Shown piece by piece: positions 37,802-46,854 of a stretch of DNA of 53,288 nt; the first letter of the stretch is position 1, and each line of letters opens with the position of its first letter. The notes beneath the pieces were generated by a model that did no database searches, had not been told where the DNA came from, and was given only the letters and a program-made list of their open reading frames with translations. The stretch covers positions 1-53,288 of the forward strand of contig CAYYSG010000003.1 in NCBI GenBank assembly GCA_964474375.1, written 5' to 3'. Both the position numbers and the translations under genes were made by a program. The DNA comes from 2-01-FULL-33-17 sp964474375 (GTDB lineage: Bacteria > Patescibacteriota > Minisyncoccia > Phycocordibacterales > UBA9973).

Positions 37802-38971
37802 ATGACAGCGCTTCGCCATCCGCCGATCGTGACCGGGTCCCCGCCGATGGTCGGGGTATGCCTCACGAAGGCGGAATTCCAGGACTACGTCCAGTCGGTT
37901 CCCATCCCCCTGGTCCCCCGCGTATCGGGGATCGTGCTGCACCATACGGTCGAACCGACGCCCCAGGACTGGTCCGGTCTTCGGTCCATGCGGGGCATGC
38001 AAACGTACTATCGGCGGAAGGGCTGGACGTCCGCCCCCCATATCTACGTCGCCCCCGATGGCATTTGGATATTTACCCCCTTACACATGATCGGCATCCA
38101 TGCGAACGCCGGGAACGGGTCGACGAAGGCCGGATGGTATACGATCGGGGTCGAAATGGTCGGGCGCTATGATGCGGCCCGCCCGGACGGAACGATCTGG
38201 GACCTGACCCGCTTCGTCCTGGGAACGCTCTGTCGCCGCTTCCATCTTGACCCGGACCGCGATATAGACCCCCATCGGCAATACAACACGGACAAGACCT
38301 GTCCGGGCTCCGCCGTCAAGATGGAATGGGTCGCAAACGAAGTGAAGCTGTTCTTACAGCACGAATTCACGGCCCCGCCCCCGGCCCGCGTGTATACCCC
38401 CCAGTCCCTCATCATAGCCCCGCCCGGTATCGCGTCGGTCCAGGCTGAACGCTACATGACCGCCCGCCCGATGGGGGAATACGTTCCGATCGACCTGCAT
38501 GACCATATCCTTCCGGAATACTTCCGGGTCTGCATCCCGGTCGGGGTCGACCCCGCCGTCGCAATCGCGCAAATGATCCATGAGACAGGGAACCTGACCA
38601 GCGACTGGGCGGCCCGCCCCCATCGGAACCCCGCTGGGATCGGCGTGACGGGCGTCAAGGGGGAAGGACTGTCGTTCGTGTCCTGGGAACGCCCGAAGGA
38701 CCCGACGAAGGTCGGGAGCGTCGAAGCGCATATCGGGCGCTTACTTGCGTACGCGCTTCCCCTGGACCAGCGGAACCAGCTTCAGTCCGCCCTGATCTAT
38801 CGCGCCATGTCGGTTCGCCCCCTTCCGGCGAAGGTTCACGGCTCCGCGCCGGACCTGCTTCGCCTGGGCGCGGTCCATAACCCGTCTGGAAGCGGATGGG
38901 CGGACCCTGGGGACGAATACGGCGAAGCCCTGGCCGGACTAGCGAACGCCCTGGTCGTCCAGGCGAAATAG
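37802..38971 (+). CDS. endolysin: N-acetylmuramoyl-L-alanine amidase with second hydrolase domain
   Basis: A 389-residue protein. Residues ~40-190 are Amidase_2/PGRP-like: GIVLHHTVEPT (zinc His 47 or 48), HANAGNGSTKAGWYTIGVEM, and DPHRQYNTDKTCPGS near residue 160 with the expected His and Cys. Residues ~230-389 resemble a glucosaminidase-type domain (VDPAVAIAQMIHETGNLTSD with the catalytic-type Glu, RNPAGIGVTG). Start chosen at SD GGAAGGGACG. No signal peptide, so holin-dependent. Placed first in the packaging operon. Confidence 0.85.
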   Translation: MTALRHPPIVTGSPPMVGVCLTKAEFQDYVQSVPIPLVPRVSGIVLHHTVEPTPQDWSGLRSMRGMQTYYRRKGWTSAPHIYVAPDGIWIFTPLHMIGIHANAGNGSTKAGWYTIGVEMVGRYDAARPDGTIWDLTRFVLGTLCRRFHLDPDRDIDPHRQYNTDKTCPGSAVKMEWVANEVKLFLQHEFTAPPPARVYTPQSLIIAPPGIASVQAERYMTARPMGEYVPIDLHDHILPEYFRVCIPVGVDPAVAIAQMIHETGNLTSDWAARPHRNPAGIGVTGVKGEGLSFVSWERPKDPTKVGSVEAHIGRLLAYALPLDQRNQLQSALIYRAMSVRPLPAKVHGSAPDLLRLGAVHNPSGSGWADPGDEYGEALAGLANALVVQAK

Positions 38972-38982
38972 AAGGAATACTG

Positions 38983-39207
38983 ATGGAACCGCTAGACCCC
39001 CGCGATGCGGCCATAATTGAACTGAAGGTCCAGGTGGGCGACCTTCGGGACCAGGTCGCCCGCCTAACCGAACAGATCGTCCATCGTATGGTCGACCCCC
39101 AGGCGGCCCTGAAGGACCGCCTGGACGACGTCGACCGTCGTCTGGGGACCGTCGAAGAACAGGTTCACGCCCTGATGGGATGGGACCCAGGGAAGGAAGC
39201 GCTATGA
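38983..39207 (+). CDS. small coiled-coil protein next to the endolysin
   Basis: A 74-residue acidic helical protein (ELKVQVGDLRDQVARLTEQI, RLDDVDRRLGTVEEQVHALM) with heptad spacing. SD AGAAGGA. Overlaps the membrane protein gene at 39204 by ATGA. Small coiled-coil proteins of this kind often sit in lysis cassettes; the role is unproven. Confidence 0.6.
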   Translation: MEPLDPRDAAIIELKVQVGDLRDQVARLTEQIVHRMVDPQAALKDRLDDVDRRLGTVEEQVHALMGWDPGKEAL

Positions 39208-39554
39208 TCCTGTCGACCCTGCTTCAGCAAACCCCGACCCTGGACATCCCGTGGTGGGTTCAGGTCATCCTGCTTCCGGGCGCGGGATGGCTGGCCGCCC
39301 AGGTTTTCCCGATCCTTCGGGACCGGGCGCAACAGACCATCCAGACCGAGCAGGAAGAACGGAAGCACCGTTTAGCCCTGGATGAACGCGGGGTCAAGGC
39401 CCAGGAGAACATGGCGGCGGCGGTCGACCAGATCGGGCGGACGCTTGCGGTCATGCAATTCCAGATCAGCACGATCGAACGGCATCTGGGCATGAGCCCG
39501 GACGACAAAGTCGTTCCGCGCCAGCGGGACCGGGATGACAGGAAGGCCCCATGA
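39204..39554 (+). CDS. holin candidate or membrane-anchored coiled-coil protein
   Basis: A 116-residue protein with one N-terminal membrane helix (VQVILLPGAGWLAAQVFPIL) and a long charged helix (TEQEERKHRLALDERGVKAQ, MAAAVDQIGRTLAVMQFQIS). It lies two genes after the endolysin. One transmembrane helix plus a cytoplasmic coiled coil fits a class III-type holin or antiholin. The other holin candidate is at 41567. Confidence 0.5.
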   Translation: MILSTLLQQTPTLDIPWWVQVILLPGAGWLAAQVFPILRDRAQQTIQTEQEERKHRLALDERGVKAQENMAAAVDQIGRTLAVMQFQISTIERHLGMSPDDKVVPRQRDRDDRKAP

Positions 39555-40204
39555 GCGGAACCGGGAACCCCATGCGCGTCGACGACGATCGGTTGTGTGG
39601 CGCGAAGACCCGGGCGGGCGGGTCCTGTCGCCGGGTCGCAATGGCGAACGGGCGCTGTGACATGCACGGCGGAAAGTCGCTGTCCGGCATCGCGGCCCCT
39701 GCGTTCAAACACGGGCGCTATTCGAAGCATCTTCCGGCCCGGATGGCGGAGCGATACCAGGCATCCCTGGACGACCCGGACGCGCTGAACTTGCGACAGG
39801 ATGTCGCCCTGGTCGACGCCCGCCTGAACGACCTGCTATCCCAGGTCGACACGGGCGAAAGCGGTCGCCGCTGGGGGCTTCTGAAGGACGCGGCGGATGC
39901 GTACCAGGATGCGTCGACCCCGGACGACCAGAAGACGGCCCTTCGTCGCATGCTGGGGCTCATCCAGGCCGGGTTCAGTGATCACCTTGCATGGCAGGAT
40001 ATAGGACAGGCCCTGGAACAGCGGCGGAAGCTGGTCGACACGGAAGCGAAGCGCCTGAACCAGAACCGCCTGACTATTTCCGTTGAACGCGGCCTGGTTC
40101 TTATGGGCGCTATGGTCCAGATCGTCCGGAACCACGTCAAGGACCCGCATGTCCTGGGAGCGATAGCGGATGAATTCGAACAGCTTACGATCGTCGACGG
40201 CTGA
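39551..40204 (+). CDS. HGG-motif protein, small-terminase-like position
   Basis: A 217-residue protein. The N-terminal cysteine/His cluster CGAKTRAGGSCRRVAMANGR...CDMHGG is the HGGxxxG motif of short phage proteins encoded just upstream of large terminases; helices follow. Overlaps both neighbours in ATGA style. Possibly the DNA-recognition packaging subunit; inferred from position and motif. Confidence 0.65.
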   Translation: MSGTGNPMRVDDDRLCGAKTRAGGSCRRVAMANGRCDMHGGKSLSGIAAPAFKHGRYSKHLPARMAERYQASLDDPDALNLRQDVALVDARLNDLLSQVDTGESGRRWGLLKDAADAYQDASTPDDQKTALRRMLGLIQAGFSDHLAWQDIGQALEQRRKLVDTEAKRLNQNRLTISVERGLVLMGAMVQIVRNHVKDPHVLGAIADEFEQLTIVDG

Positions 40205-40211
40205 ACGGCGG

Positions 40212-41570
40212 ATGGTCCAGTACGGAGCGGACCAGCTTCGGGAGCCCGTGACCGACCAGAACGGCCCGATCGCGTGGCGCGGCTCCGCCGCGCAAGTTCA
40301 GGACTGTTACGACCAGGAATGGATGATCGCGGGCCCCGCTGAAACGGGGAAGACCTGGGCGGCCTTATGGAAGCTGGACAATCTCATGCGGTCGACCCCG
40401 AAGGCGAAGGCGGCCCTGGTCCGGAAAGTCGCGGCGGACATCCCGGCGACGGTGTTACAGACCTGGTATCGGGTCCTGGAACGGTCTGGGAGCGGCGCGG
40501 AACCGTACGGTGGGAAACATCGGCCCAGTGAATTCGTCTATCCGAACGGGGCGGTTCTGTATATCGGCGGCATGGACCGGGCGTCCGCCGTGCTGTCCGG
40601 GGAACGGGACTTCGTGTACGTCAATCAGGCGGAAGAACTGTCCCTGAACGACTGGGAAACGCTGTCAACGCGAACCACGGGGCGCGGCGCGGTCACGGAT
40701 ACGCCCATGCTGTTCGGGGATTGCAATCCCGGCCCGCCGTCGCACTGGATTTTAGCCCGACAGGGTCTGAAGCTGTTTCACTCCCAGCATAAGGACAATC
40801 CGTCCCTGTACCGGGATGACGGGAGCTTGACCGCCCAGGGCGAACGGACCATGAAGACCCTGTCCCGCTTGACCGGCATCCGGCGCGAACGGCTGTTCCT
40901 GGGCCGCTGGGTCGCCGCTGAAGGGACCGTCTACGAATTCGACCGGGCGCGGCATCTGCTACCCCGGTTCGACATCCCGAAGGACTGGGCGCGGTATCGG
41001 GCGATCGACTGGGGCTATACGAACCCGTTCGTCTGTCAATGGTGGGCGGTCGACGGGGACGGGCGGATGTACCTGTATCGGGAGATATACATGTCCAGGC
41101 GGACCGTTCGGAAACATGCGGGACAGATCAAAGACCTGGAACGCTGGACGCTTCCAGACGGCGAAACGAACCCGGACCGGGAACGTATCGCGGGGACGAT
41201 CGCGGACCATGACGCGGAAGACCGCGAAACGCTCCGCGAAGAAGGCATCCCCAGTCGACCGGCGAACAAAGCGATTACAGTCGGCATCCAGAAGGTCCAG
41301 GAACGCCTTCAGGACGCGGAAGACGGGCGGCCCAGGTTGTTCGTCCTGGAAGGGTCCCTGGTCGAACTGGACCAGGACCTGGTCAATGCCCATCAGCCGA
41401 CGTCGACGCTTGCGGAATTCGACGAATACGCATGGCCGAAGGGACAGGACGGGAAGGCCGTCAAGGAAGTCCCGGTCGACGCCTATAACCACGGGATGGA
41501 TGCCATGCGCTATATGGCTATGCGTCTGGATCGATCGTATCAGAATACCGCGTTAGGGGCGTTCTCATGA
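40212..41570 (+). CDS. terL: terminase large subunit
   Basis: A 452-residue packaging ATPase/nuclease. Walker A GPAETGKT at residues 41-48, Walker B region FVYVNQAEEL near residue 138, coupling motif MLFGDCNPGPPSHW. The C-terminal RNase H-like nuclease has acidic residues in RAIDWGYTNPFVCQ and IADHDAED, and NHGMDAMRYM near the end, the terminal active-site Asp. The ATG at 40212 is preferred because an earlier ATG at 40170 lacks an SD and overlaps the previous gene by 35 bases. Confidence 0.92.
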   Translation: MVQYGADQLREPVTDQNGPIAWRGSAAQVQDCYDQEWMIAGPAETGKTWAALWKLDNLMRSTPKAKAALVRKVAADIPATVLQTWYRVLERSGSGAEPYGGKHRPSEFVYPNGAVLYIGGMDRASAVLSGERDFVYVNQAEELSLNDWETLSTRTTGRGAVTDTPMLFGDCNPGPPSHWILARQGLKLFHSQHKDNPSLYRDDGSLTAQGERTMKTLSRLTGIRRERLFLGRWVAAEGTVYEFDRARHLLPRFDIPKDWARYRAIDWGYTNPFVCQWWAVDGDGRMYLYREIYMSRRTVRKHAGQIKDLERWTLPDGETNPDRERIAGTIADHDAEDRETLREEGIPSRPANKAITVGIQKVQERLQDAEDGRPRLFVLEGSLVELDQDLVNAHQPTSTLAEFDEYAWPKGQDGKAVKEVPVDAYNHGMDAMRYMAMRLDRSYQNTALGAFS

Positions 41571-41887
41571 TTGACCCATACCTGAAGCTCATGTTCGGCC
41601 TGGGCCTTCTGCTGATCTGTCTGGGCGGAGCGCTGGTCCGGGTCCCCGCCGTTCGGCGCGGGACGTACGTCGTCGGGGTCTGGATCGTCTGGGGATGGGA
41701 ACAGCTTGTCTACGTCGTCGCCCAGGCCGTCGCATGGGTCTATACGGTCGCCCTGCTTCTGATGGGCGCGGTTCTGGCGGTCGTCGCCCTGGTCGGGTAC
41801 GGGATCGGACTGGCGGCGGGGCTGGTCGTCCGTATCGTTCTCTGGGTCTGGGTCGCCTTCGTGGAAGGGTATAAGGAAACGGTATGA
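41567..41887 (+). CDS. three-helix membrane protein between terminase and portal
   Basis: A 106-residue very hydrophobic protein with three transmembrane segments (LMFGLGLLLICLGGALVRV, GTYVVGVWIVWGWEQLVYVV, YTVALLLMGAVLAVVALVGY) and a short charged end. ATGA overlap with terminase and portal on both sides. Could be a holin (three TM segments) in an unusual place, or a membrane protein of another function. Confidence 0.6.
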   Translation: MIDPYLKLMFGLGLLLICLGGALVRVPAVRRGTYVVGVWIVWGWEQLVYVVAQAVAWVYTVALLLMGAVLAVVALVGYGIGLAAGLVVRIVLWVWVAFVEGYKETV

Positions 41888-43629
41888 ACAGGAAGTCCAT
41901 CTTCGACCGGGTTCAGGACGCCTTTGTCCGTTCCCGTGCGGCCTTCGCGGGGAAGGCGCTTCCCGATCCCGGCGAACTGTATCGGGGCCCGTCGACCCAG
42001 TTCGCCATGACGGGACCGATCGGGTTCCCAGGCTGGGACGAATGGCAGAAGCGCAAGGGACAGGACGCCCAGGACGAACAGCGGGCACGGCGGGCCGTCG
42101 CGTCCCCCTGGGTCTTCAGTGACGTCACGGCAATAGCGAACGAAGCCGCCGCCGCCGAACTGGTCATGAAGGAACGGGTCAAGGATACGCTGGAAGACGT
42201 CCAGAACCATCCGCTAGAACTGATCTGGGAACGCCCGAACGAGCACATGGGCCGGTCCTTCGTGACGTCATACTGGGTCTGGTCGTATACGCTGGTCGGG
42301 AAGGCGTTTCTGTTCTGGGCCCCCAGGGGGAACGACCTTGCGGAAGTGTGGCCGGTCCCGCCTGGGATGCTCATGCCGATCCCGGACCCGAAGACGTTCA
42401 TCCGGGGGTACATGTTCAAGTCGTCCCCGACCGCGAAGCCCATCACGATCCCGCCCCAGTTCATCACATACTCCCATAGCGTGAACCTGTTCGACATCCG
42501 GGACGGCCTGTCCTTCCTGGCGGCGGCCTGGACCGGGATCGAAAGTGACCTGGCGGCGGCGGACTGGAACAAGAACTTCTTTAAGGAAAGTAACGGGGTC
42601 CCGGACGGCATGATTACGCTGAACCAGGAAACGCTGGACGAAGACGTTCCGCGTATCCGGGATGAGATACGGGAATTCTTCGGGGGGACGCGGCGCGGGG
42701 TCGCGGTCGCCCGCGCCGGGGACATGGACTATAAGCCCTTCGGACGGACCCAGAAGGACGCGGAATTCCTGTCCGGGCGGGCGTTCAGTCAGAAGGAAAT
42801 TGATCGGACCCTGGGCTTCCCGGAAGGATACTGGTCGGAGCGGGCGAACCGGGCGAACGCGGAACAGGCGCGGGACACCATGATAAGCGGCGCGGTCTGG
42901 CCGCTTCTGGTCCGCCTGTCGGAAGACCTGAACGCCCAACAGGTTCGAACCTGGTACGGCCCCCAGTTCCGGGCGGAATTCAAAGACATCCGGGCGGAAG
43001 ACCGGGACATGAAGCTGAAGGAACAGGAAAGCCGGAAGACGCACTGGACCGTGAACGAACTTCGGGAAGCGGACGGCAAGGACCCGCTGGACGACCCCAG
43101 GGGCGACATGTTGATCGCGGAAATTGCGAAGGGCATGCCCATCCCGGCGACCCCCGCGTCCGAACAGACCGAAGCGTACGTTCAGGAACAGGAAACAGCG
43201 GCGGGAATATCCCCTGGAAGCGCCCAGGCGGCCCCAGGCGGCCCGGACGACGCCCAGGCGGCGGAAGACACGGCCACGGCCCCCGACGACGCCCAGGACG
43301 TTCCAGAAGATATTCCAGGAAGCGACCTTCCGATCCATCTGAAGCTGGTCGACCTGGACCGCTGGGAACGGAAGTCCCTGAAGGCCCTGAAGGCGGGTCG
43401 ACCAGCCCTGGTCCCGTTCCAGTCGGACGCCCTGTCCCAGGACGAACTGGGATGGGTCATGGAAGACTTGCGGAAGGCGCGGACCCCGGAAGGGGTCAAG
43501 GCCGTGTTTACGGAGTATCGCGGCGAACTGAAGGCGACGACGGACGACGACCTGGGGGACGACGTCTGGGCCCTTGCGACGTCCTGGGCGGAAGCGTTCC
43601 TGGAAGACGAAGGGGGCGACCGTGCCTGA
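41884..43629 (+). CDS. portal protein (HK97-like)
   Basis: A 581-residue protein. VFSDVTAIANEAAAAELVMK, HPLELIWERPNEHMGRSFVT, VWSYTLVGKAFLFW and EVWPVPPGMLMPIPD are the standard portal wing/stem blocks, and LGFPEGYWSERANRANAEQA is the conserved segment before the crown. The C-terminal ~130 residues (after AEIAKGMPIPATP) are an Ala/Asp-rich linker plus a small helical module. Forms the dodecameric DNA gate at one capsid vertex. Confidence 0.9.
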   Translation: MNRKSIFDRVQDAFVRSRAAFAGKALPDPGELYRGPSTQFAMTGPIGFPGWDEWQKRKGQDAQDEQRARRAVASPWVFSDVTAIANEAAAAELVMKERVKDTLEDVQNHPLELIWERPNEHMGRSFVTSYWVWSYTLVGKAFLFWAPRGNDLAEVWPVPPGMLMPIPDPKTFIRGYMFKSSPTAKPITIPPQFITYSHSVNLFDIRDGLSFLAAAWTGIESDLAAADWNKNFFKESNGVPDGMITLNQETLDEDVPRIRDEIREFFGGTRRGVAVARAGDMDYKPFGRTQKDAEFLSGRAFSQKEIDRTLGFPEGYWSERANRANAEQARDTMISGAVWPLLVRLSEDLNAQQVRTWYGPQFRAEFKDIRAEDRDMKLKEQESRKTHWTVNELREADGKDPLDDPRGDMLIAEIAKGMPIPATPASEQTEAYVQEQETAAGISPGSAQAAPGGPDDAQAAEDTATAPDDAQDVPEDIPGSDLPIHLKLVDLDRWERKSLKALKAGRPALVPFQSDALSQDELGWVMEDLRKARTPEGVKAVFTEYRGELKATTDDDLGDDVWALATSWAEAFLEDEGGDRA

Positions 43630-45754
43630 CGTATTGAACCTGGTCATGATGATGGCGGGGGCGCTCCCGGCCCCCGGCGCGAAGACATGGCGGAAGGACA
43701 TGGAACGGGCGATCGAAGCGGGACATCTGGCCGCATGGCTTGCGGGCTCCGCTGAACGACTGAACGTCCCGGTCGGGTCGAAGCTCTTGAACCGGAAGAA
43801 CCTGTCCAGGGTCGAACGGGCGGAAATCAAAGCGGCGATCGCGGCCCAGCTTCCCTACCTGGAACGCTTCGACCGGGAGCGGGCGAACCTGACGGACGGA
43901 CAGATACGGGTCCGGGAACAATTGTACGCGAAGGCCATCCAGGCAACGTACCACCGGGCCCGGTGGGGGGACTGGGACATCCCCTGGGTCCCCGGCGACG
44001 GGTCGACGGAATGCCTGGGGAACTGTCTTTGCTCCGTCAACCTGGTCGACAATGGCGACGGGACCGGGGTCTATACCTGGACGCTGGGGAAGGGCGCAAG
44101 CGAACAGCATTGCGATACCTGTCCAGGCCGGGAAGGGGACCATGTCGTCAAGCGCAAGGGCTACGCGACGAAGACCCTGTTCGGCTTCCCGATCATCGAA
44201 ACGGACGCCATGCCGGACGGGAAGGTCCTGTTCGGGGACTGGACCGCCCTGGTATCCGTCCCGATCGGCGCGGCGGCCCAGAAGATGGCAGCGTTCGGGC
44301 CTATTGCCATCCAGACGGACTTCGGTCTTCGGGACTGGGTCAAGCACATGCCGGGGGCGCATGACCAGCGGTCGCATGGCCGGTCGACCGGGCGGCGGCG
44401 GGCGGTTCAAACAGCGTATCGCGGGGCGCGGGCCGGGGGCGCAACCGTCGCGGAAGCGCGGGCGTTTGCGAAGCAGGTATCACGGTTCGGCGCGGTCGAA
44501 CAGCGTACGATGAACATCCAGGTTCAACTGAACGGGCATCTGTCCCCAGCGGAACGGTCATCCCTTCAGGCGGAACGCTCCCGCCTTCTGAAAGAGAAGG
44601 GCGGTCTTTTGCTGGAACTGTCCAGGTCGAAGCATGTCGACGCATGGCAGGATGCCTACAATCAAATGGGGGACATGGGCCCGACCGTGACAGGCCGGAA
44701 GAAGCCGGTCGCGAAGAAGCCCCCGGTCGAACCGGCGAAGCCCCCGGCGAAGCCCCCGGCGAAGCCCCCGGCGACCAGTGGCGACGACACGGGCCCGGCC
44801 CCCGCGAAGCAGAAGGGGCCGTTCGCGGACGACGGGTCCTGGACGCCCAGTCCGGAAGCGAAGGCCGCCCTGGAACGAACCCTGGGCGCGGAAGAACGGG
44901 TCCGGTCCCAGCTTCAGAAATACGACATGCGGATCAGCGCCATGAACGACGCCCTGACCGCGAAGAAGCTGGAACGCGATCGGTACTACAAAGAATACAA
45001 AGACATGGACATGCAATCGGGTATCCCCATCCGGGAACGCCTGGAAAAGAAGGCCGCATGGCTTAGGGCGGCGAAGGACACGGAAGCGCTGAAGGGGAAG
45101 ATCGACAAGGTCTTCGAACAGCGGGACGAAACGCTAGCAAGCGAAGGTCGGAAGTCGTTCTTCGTTTCGAAAGATCAGCAGAAGCTAACGTTCGGCGTTC
45201 CCCTGGGGCGCGTATCGGACACGGCCTTGACCCGTATTCATAAGGGCTTCGACGCGGCGGCGCAAATTACGACGCATGCGGGAGCGCCGCCCGGACACGG
45301 CATCCATGTGTCGACCGGGACGAAGAAGACCAGGGCGTACGCGCTAGAATATTCGTCGTCCCGGACGCTGGTTTCACATGGTCCGGACACGAAGGTCAAG
45401 GGGCTGATCCATGTCAGTCCGACGACCCCGCTGCGGACCGTTATCCACGAATACGGACACCATGTCGAATTCACGAACCCCCAGGTTAAACAGCGGGCGA
45501 ACGCATGGCTTGACCGCCGAACAGCGGGCGAAACGCCCCAGAAGCTGTCCGCCGTGACCGGGAATAAGGGGTATCGATCGGACGAAGTGACGACCCCGGA
45601 CAAGTTCGTCAGTCCGTATATCGGGAAGCGCTACAAAGACCAGTCGACCGAAGTGATCAGCATGGGTCTGGAAATGGCCTGGACGACCCCGGTCGCCCTT
45701 GCCAATTCGGACCCGGACATGTTCATGTTTATTTACGACGTAACGCGGAACTAA
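43622..45754 (+). CDS. MuF-like minor head protein fused to a zincin metallopeptidase domain
   Basis: A 710-residue product from a GTG overlapping the portal stop. Residues ~1-250 resemble MuF/head-morphogenesis proteins, including CLGNCLCSVNLVD and HCDTCPGREG. A Pro/Lys linker (PAKPPAKPP near 365) and coiled coils follow. The C-terminal ~190 residues carry HEYGH at 609-613 with a downstream Glu (STEVISMGLE, residue 677) as third ligand, typical of zincins. Possibly packaged in the head and injected, or used in head maturation. Confidence 0.75.
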   Translation: MPDVLNLVMMMAGALPAPGAKTWRKDMERAIEAGHLAAWLAGSAERLNVPVGSKLLNRKNLSRVERAEIKAAIAAQLPYLERFDRERANLTDGQIRVREQLYAKAIQATYHRARWGDWDIPWVPGDGSTECLGNCLCSVNLVDNGDGTGVYTWTLGKGASEQHCDTCPGREGDHVVKRKGYATKTLFGFPIIETDAMPDGKVLFGDWTALVSVPIGAAAQKMAAFGPIAIQTDFGLRDWVKHMPGAHDQRSHGRSTGRRRAVQTAYRGARAGGATVAEARAFAKQVSRFGAVEQRTMNIQVQLNGHLSPAERSSLQAERSRLLKEKGGLLLELSRSKHVDAWQDAYNQMGDMGPTVTGRKKPVAKKPPVEPAKPPAKPPAKPPATSGDDTGPAPAKQKGPFADDGSWTPSPEAKAALERTLGAEERVRSQLQKYDMRISAMNDALTAKKLERDRYYKEYKDMDMQSGIPIRERLEKKAAWLRAAKDTEALKGKIDKVFEQRDETLASEGRKSFFVSKDQQKLTFGVPLGRVSDTALTRIHKGFDAAAQITTHAGAPPGHGIHVSTGTKKTRAYALEYSSSRTLVSHGPDTKVKGLIHVSPTTPLRTVIHEYGHHVEFTNPQVKQRANAWLDRRTAGETPQKLSAVTGNKGYRSDEVTTPDKFVSPYIGKRYKDQSTEVISMGLEMAWTTPVALANSDPDMFMFIYDVTRN

Positions 45755-45765
45755 GGGGGAACGGC

Positions 45766-46026
45766 ATGCCGATCGTGATACGGGCCCTGGACATCCAGAT
45801 CACACTGGACGACGACGCGGAAGAAACGGTCTGGAAGACGGACGACCAGACCCCCGGCATCCAGGGCTTCCTGGACAGCTTGACGGCCCTATGGGACCGG
45901 ACCCAGGTCGAACCGTCCGACCCCTGGCCGGACCGGACCCGCCTGGACGCCCTGGTCGACGTTATGGGCGTCGACGTTGTCGACGAAGGTCCGCCCCCGG
46001 ACCTTGTCGAAGATCGGATTTACTGA
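45766..46026 (+). CDS. small acidic structural-region protein
   Basis: An 86-residue acidic protein with a beta start (VIRALDIQITLDDDAEETVW), then helices (GIQGFLDSLTALWDRTQV). It ends in a TGATG overlap with the next gene. Not recognised; possibly a minor head protein by context. Confidence 0.55.
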   Translation: MPIVIRALDIQITLDDDAEETVWKTDDQTPGIQGFLDSLTALWDRTQVEPSDPWPDRTRLDALVDVMGVDVVDEGPPPDLVEDRIY

Positions 46027-46472
46027 TGGAACTGAAGATTGTCGTCGACGCGGACCAGGCGCTTCGTCTGCTGAAGATACCGAAGGGCGAACTTGTCCGG
46101 AACATATCGGAAGCGGCGGTCGACGCGGTCCTGGACGTCGCCCTGGAAGACCCGCCCCAGACGCATGACCCGCAACCGTTCGTGTCGGACAAACAGCGGC
46201 GGTTCTTCTTCGCCGCCCTTCGGGACGGGACGATCGACGTTCCGTACATCCGGACCGGGGAAATGGTTGAAAGCTGGGACCCCCAGTACCTGAACGACGG
46301 GGCGGTTCTGTCGAATTCCAGCGACCATGCGTTCTGGGCCCTTGCGAAGGATACGCGGACCAGCTACTTCCAGGGCGGGCCCTGGATGGACGAATACGAT
46401 ATAGCGGACGAAGCGGAAGGGCCGGTCGGGACCGCCGCCGCCGACGAAGTCGAAAGGATGATCGGGCCGTGA
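46026..46472 (+). CDS. minor structural protein, gp10/neck-like
   Basis: A 148-residue protein. MELKIVVDADQALRLLKIPK, then PFVSDKQRRFFFAALRDGTI and YIRTGEMVESWDPQYLNDGA, are typical of small phage structural proteins related to HK97 gp10/tail-completion. These are normally encoded with connectors; here it lies between the MuF fusion and the capsid protease. Function inferred. Confidence 0.6.
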   Translation: MELKIVVDADQALRLLKIPKGELVRNISEAAVDAVLDVALEDPPQTHDPQPFVSDKQRRFFFAALRDGTIDVPYIRTGEMVESWDPQYLNDGAVLSNSSDHAFWALAKDTRTSYFQGGPWMDEYDIADEAEGPVGTAAADEVERMIGP

Positions 46473-46711
46473 TTGCACATGACGACGTCACAGTCGCACT
46501 ACTCGCCACCATGCGGATGAACCTCATCCTTCTGGAAACGGCGATCGTCCCCAGGCTGACCCCGGACCAGGCGAACCGGGTCAAGGCCGGATGCCGGATG
46601 CTTCTGGGCGGGGTCGAAGACGTCCTGGGTCTGGAACGGACCATCCCGACCCATCGGGAACGCCGTCTGGGCCGCGACCAGACGACGGAACGTAGCACGC
46701 CGGGGACTTGA
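46469..46711 (+). CDS. small helical protein at the end of the packaging operon
   Basis: An 80-residue product from a GTG overlapping the previous stop (GTGA). Helical (ALLATMRMNLILLETAIVPR, QANRVKAGCRMLLGGVEDVL). No SD is evident, so translation is probably coupled. Last gene before the 46712-46854 leader. Not assigned. Confidence 0.5.
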   Translation: MIAHDDVTVALLATMRMNLILLETAIVPRLTPDQANRVKAGCRMLLGGVEDVLGLERTIPTHRERRLGRDQTTERSTPGT

Positions 46712-46717
46712 TCATTA

Positions 46718-46726
46718 TGCTATACT
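46718..46726 (+). promoter_or_regulatory. extended -10 promoter, late leader C
   Basis: TGCTATACT, the same extended -10 as at 1633 and 6293. There is no good -35 at 16-18 bp. Transcription would begin near 46733 and cross three hairpins and a terminator before the protease-fusion gene. Confidence 0.6.
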
Positions 46727-46735
46727 TCCGGGCAA

Positions 46736-46826
46736 GGGGATGAACGTCCCCGACCCAGGAAGAACAGGGGCGGTCACTTGATCCTTGCGCCGCCCCTGGA
46801 ACCTAATATCCGACCCGTGTTGAGGG
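46736..46826 (+). ncRNA. structured leader C with conserved GTGTTGA loop
   Basis: In order: GGGGA-N6-TCCCC (46736-46751); a perfect 9-bp stem CAGGGGCGG (46765-46773) with CCGCCCCTG (46790-46798); and CCC-GTGTTGA-GGG (46814-46826), the motif shared with leaders A and B. CCGACCC (46810-46816) can pair perfectly with GGGTCGG of the terminator's 3' arm, giving an alternative to termination. Confidence 0.5.
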
Positions 46827-46827
46827 C

Positions 46828-46853
46828 CGATCCCGGAAGGGGTCGGTTTTTTC
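46828..46853 (+). terminator. intrinsic terminator touching the start of the protease-fusion gene
   Basis: CCGATCCC (46828-46835) pairs with GGGGTCGG (46839-46846, one G-U) across a short loop, followed by TTTTTTC. The ATG is at 46855. The only SD-like bases (AAGGGG) lie inside the stem, so the same hairpin could control transcription and translation of the capsid operon. Confidence 0.75.
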
Positions 46854-46854
46854 T

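Noticed and set aside
43574..43621. Earlier start for the MuF-metallopeptidase gene
   Set aside because: It would overlap the portal by 56 bases without an SD; the GTG at 43622 gives the usual short overlap seen throughout the operon.
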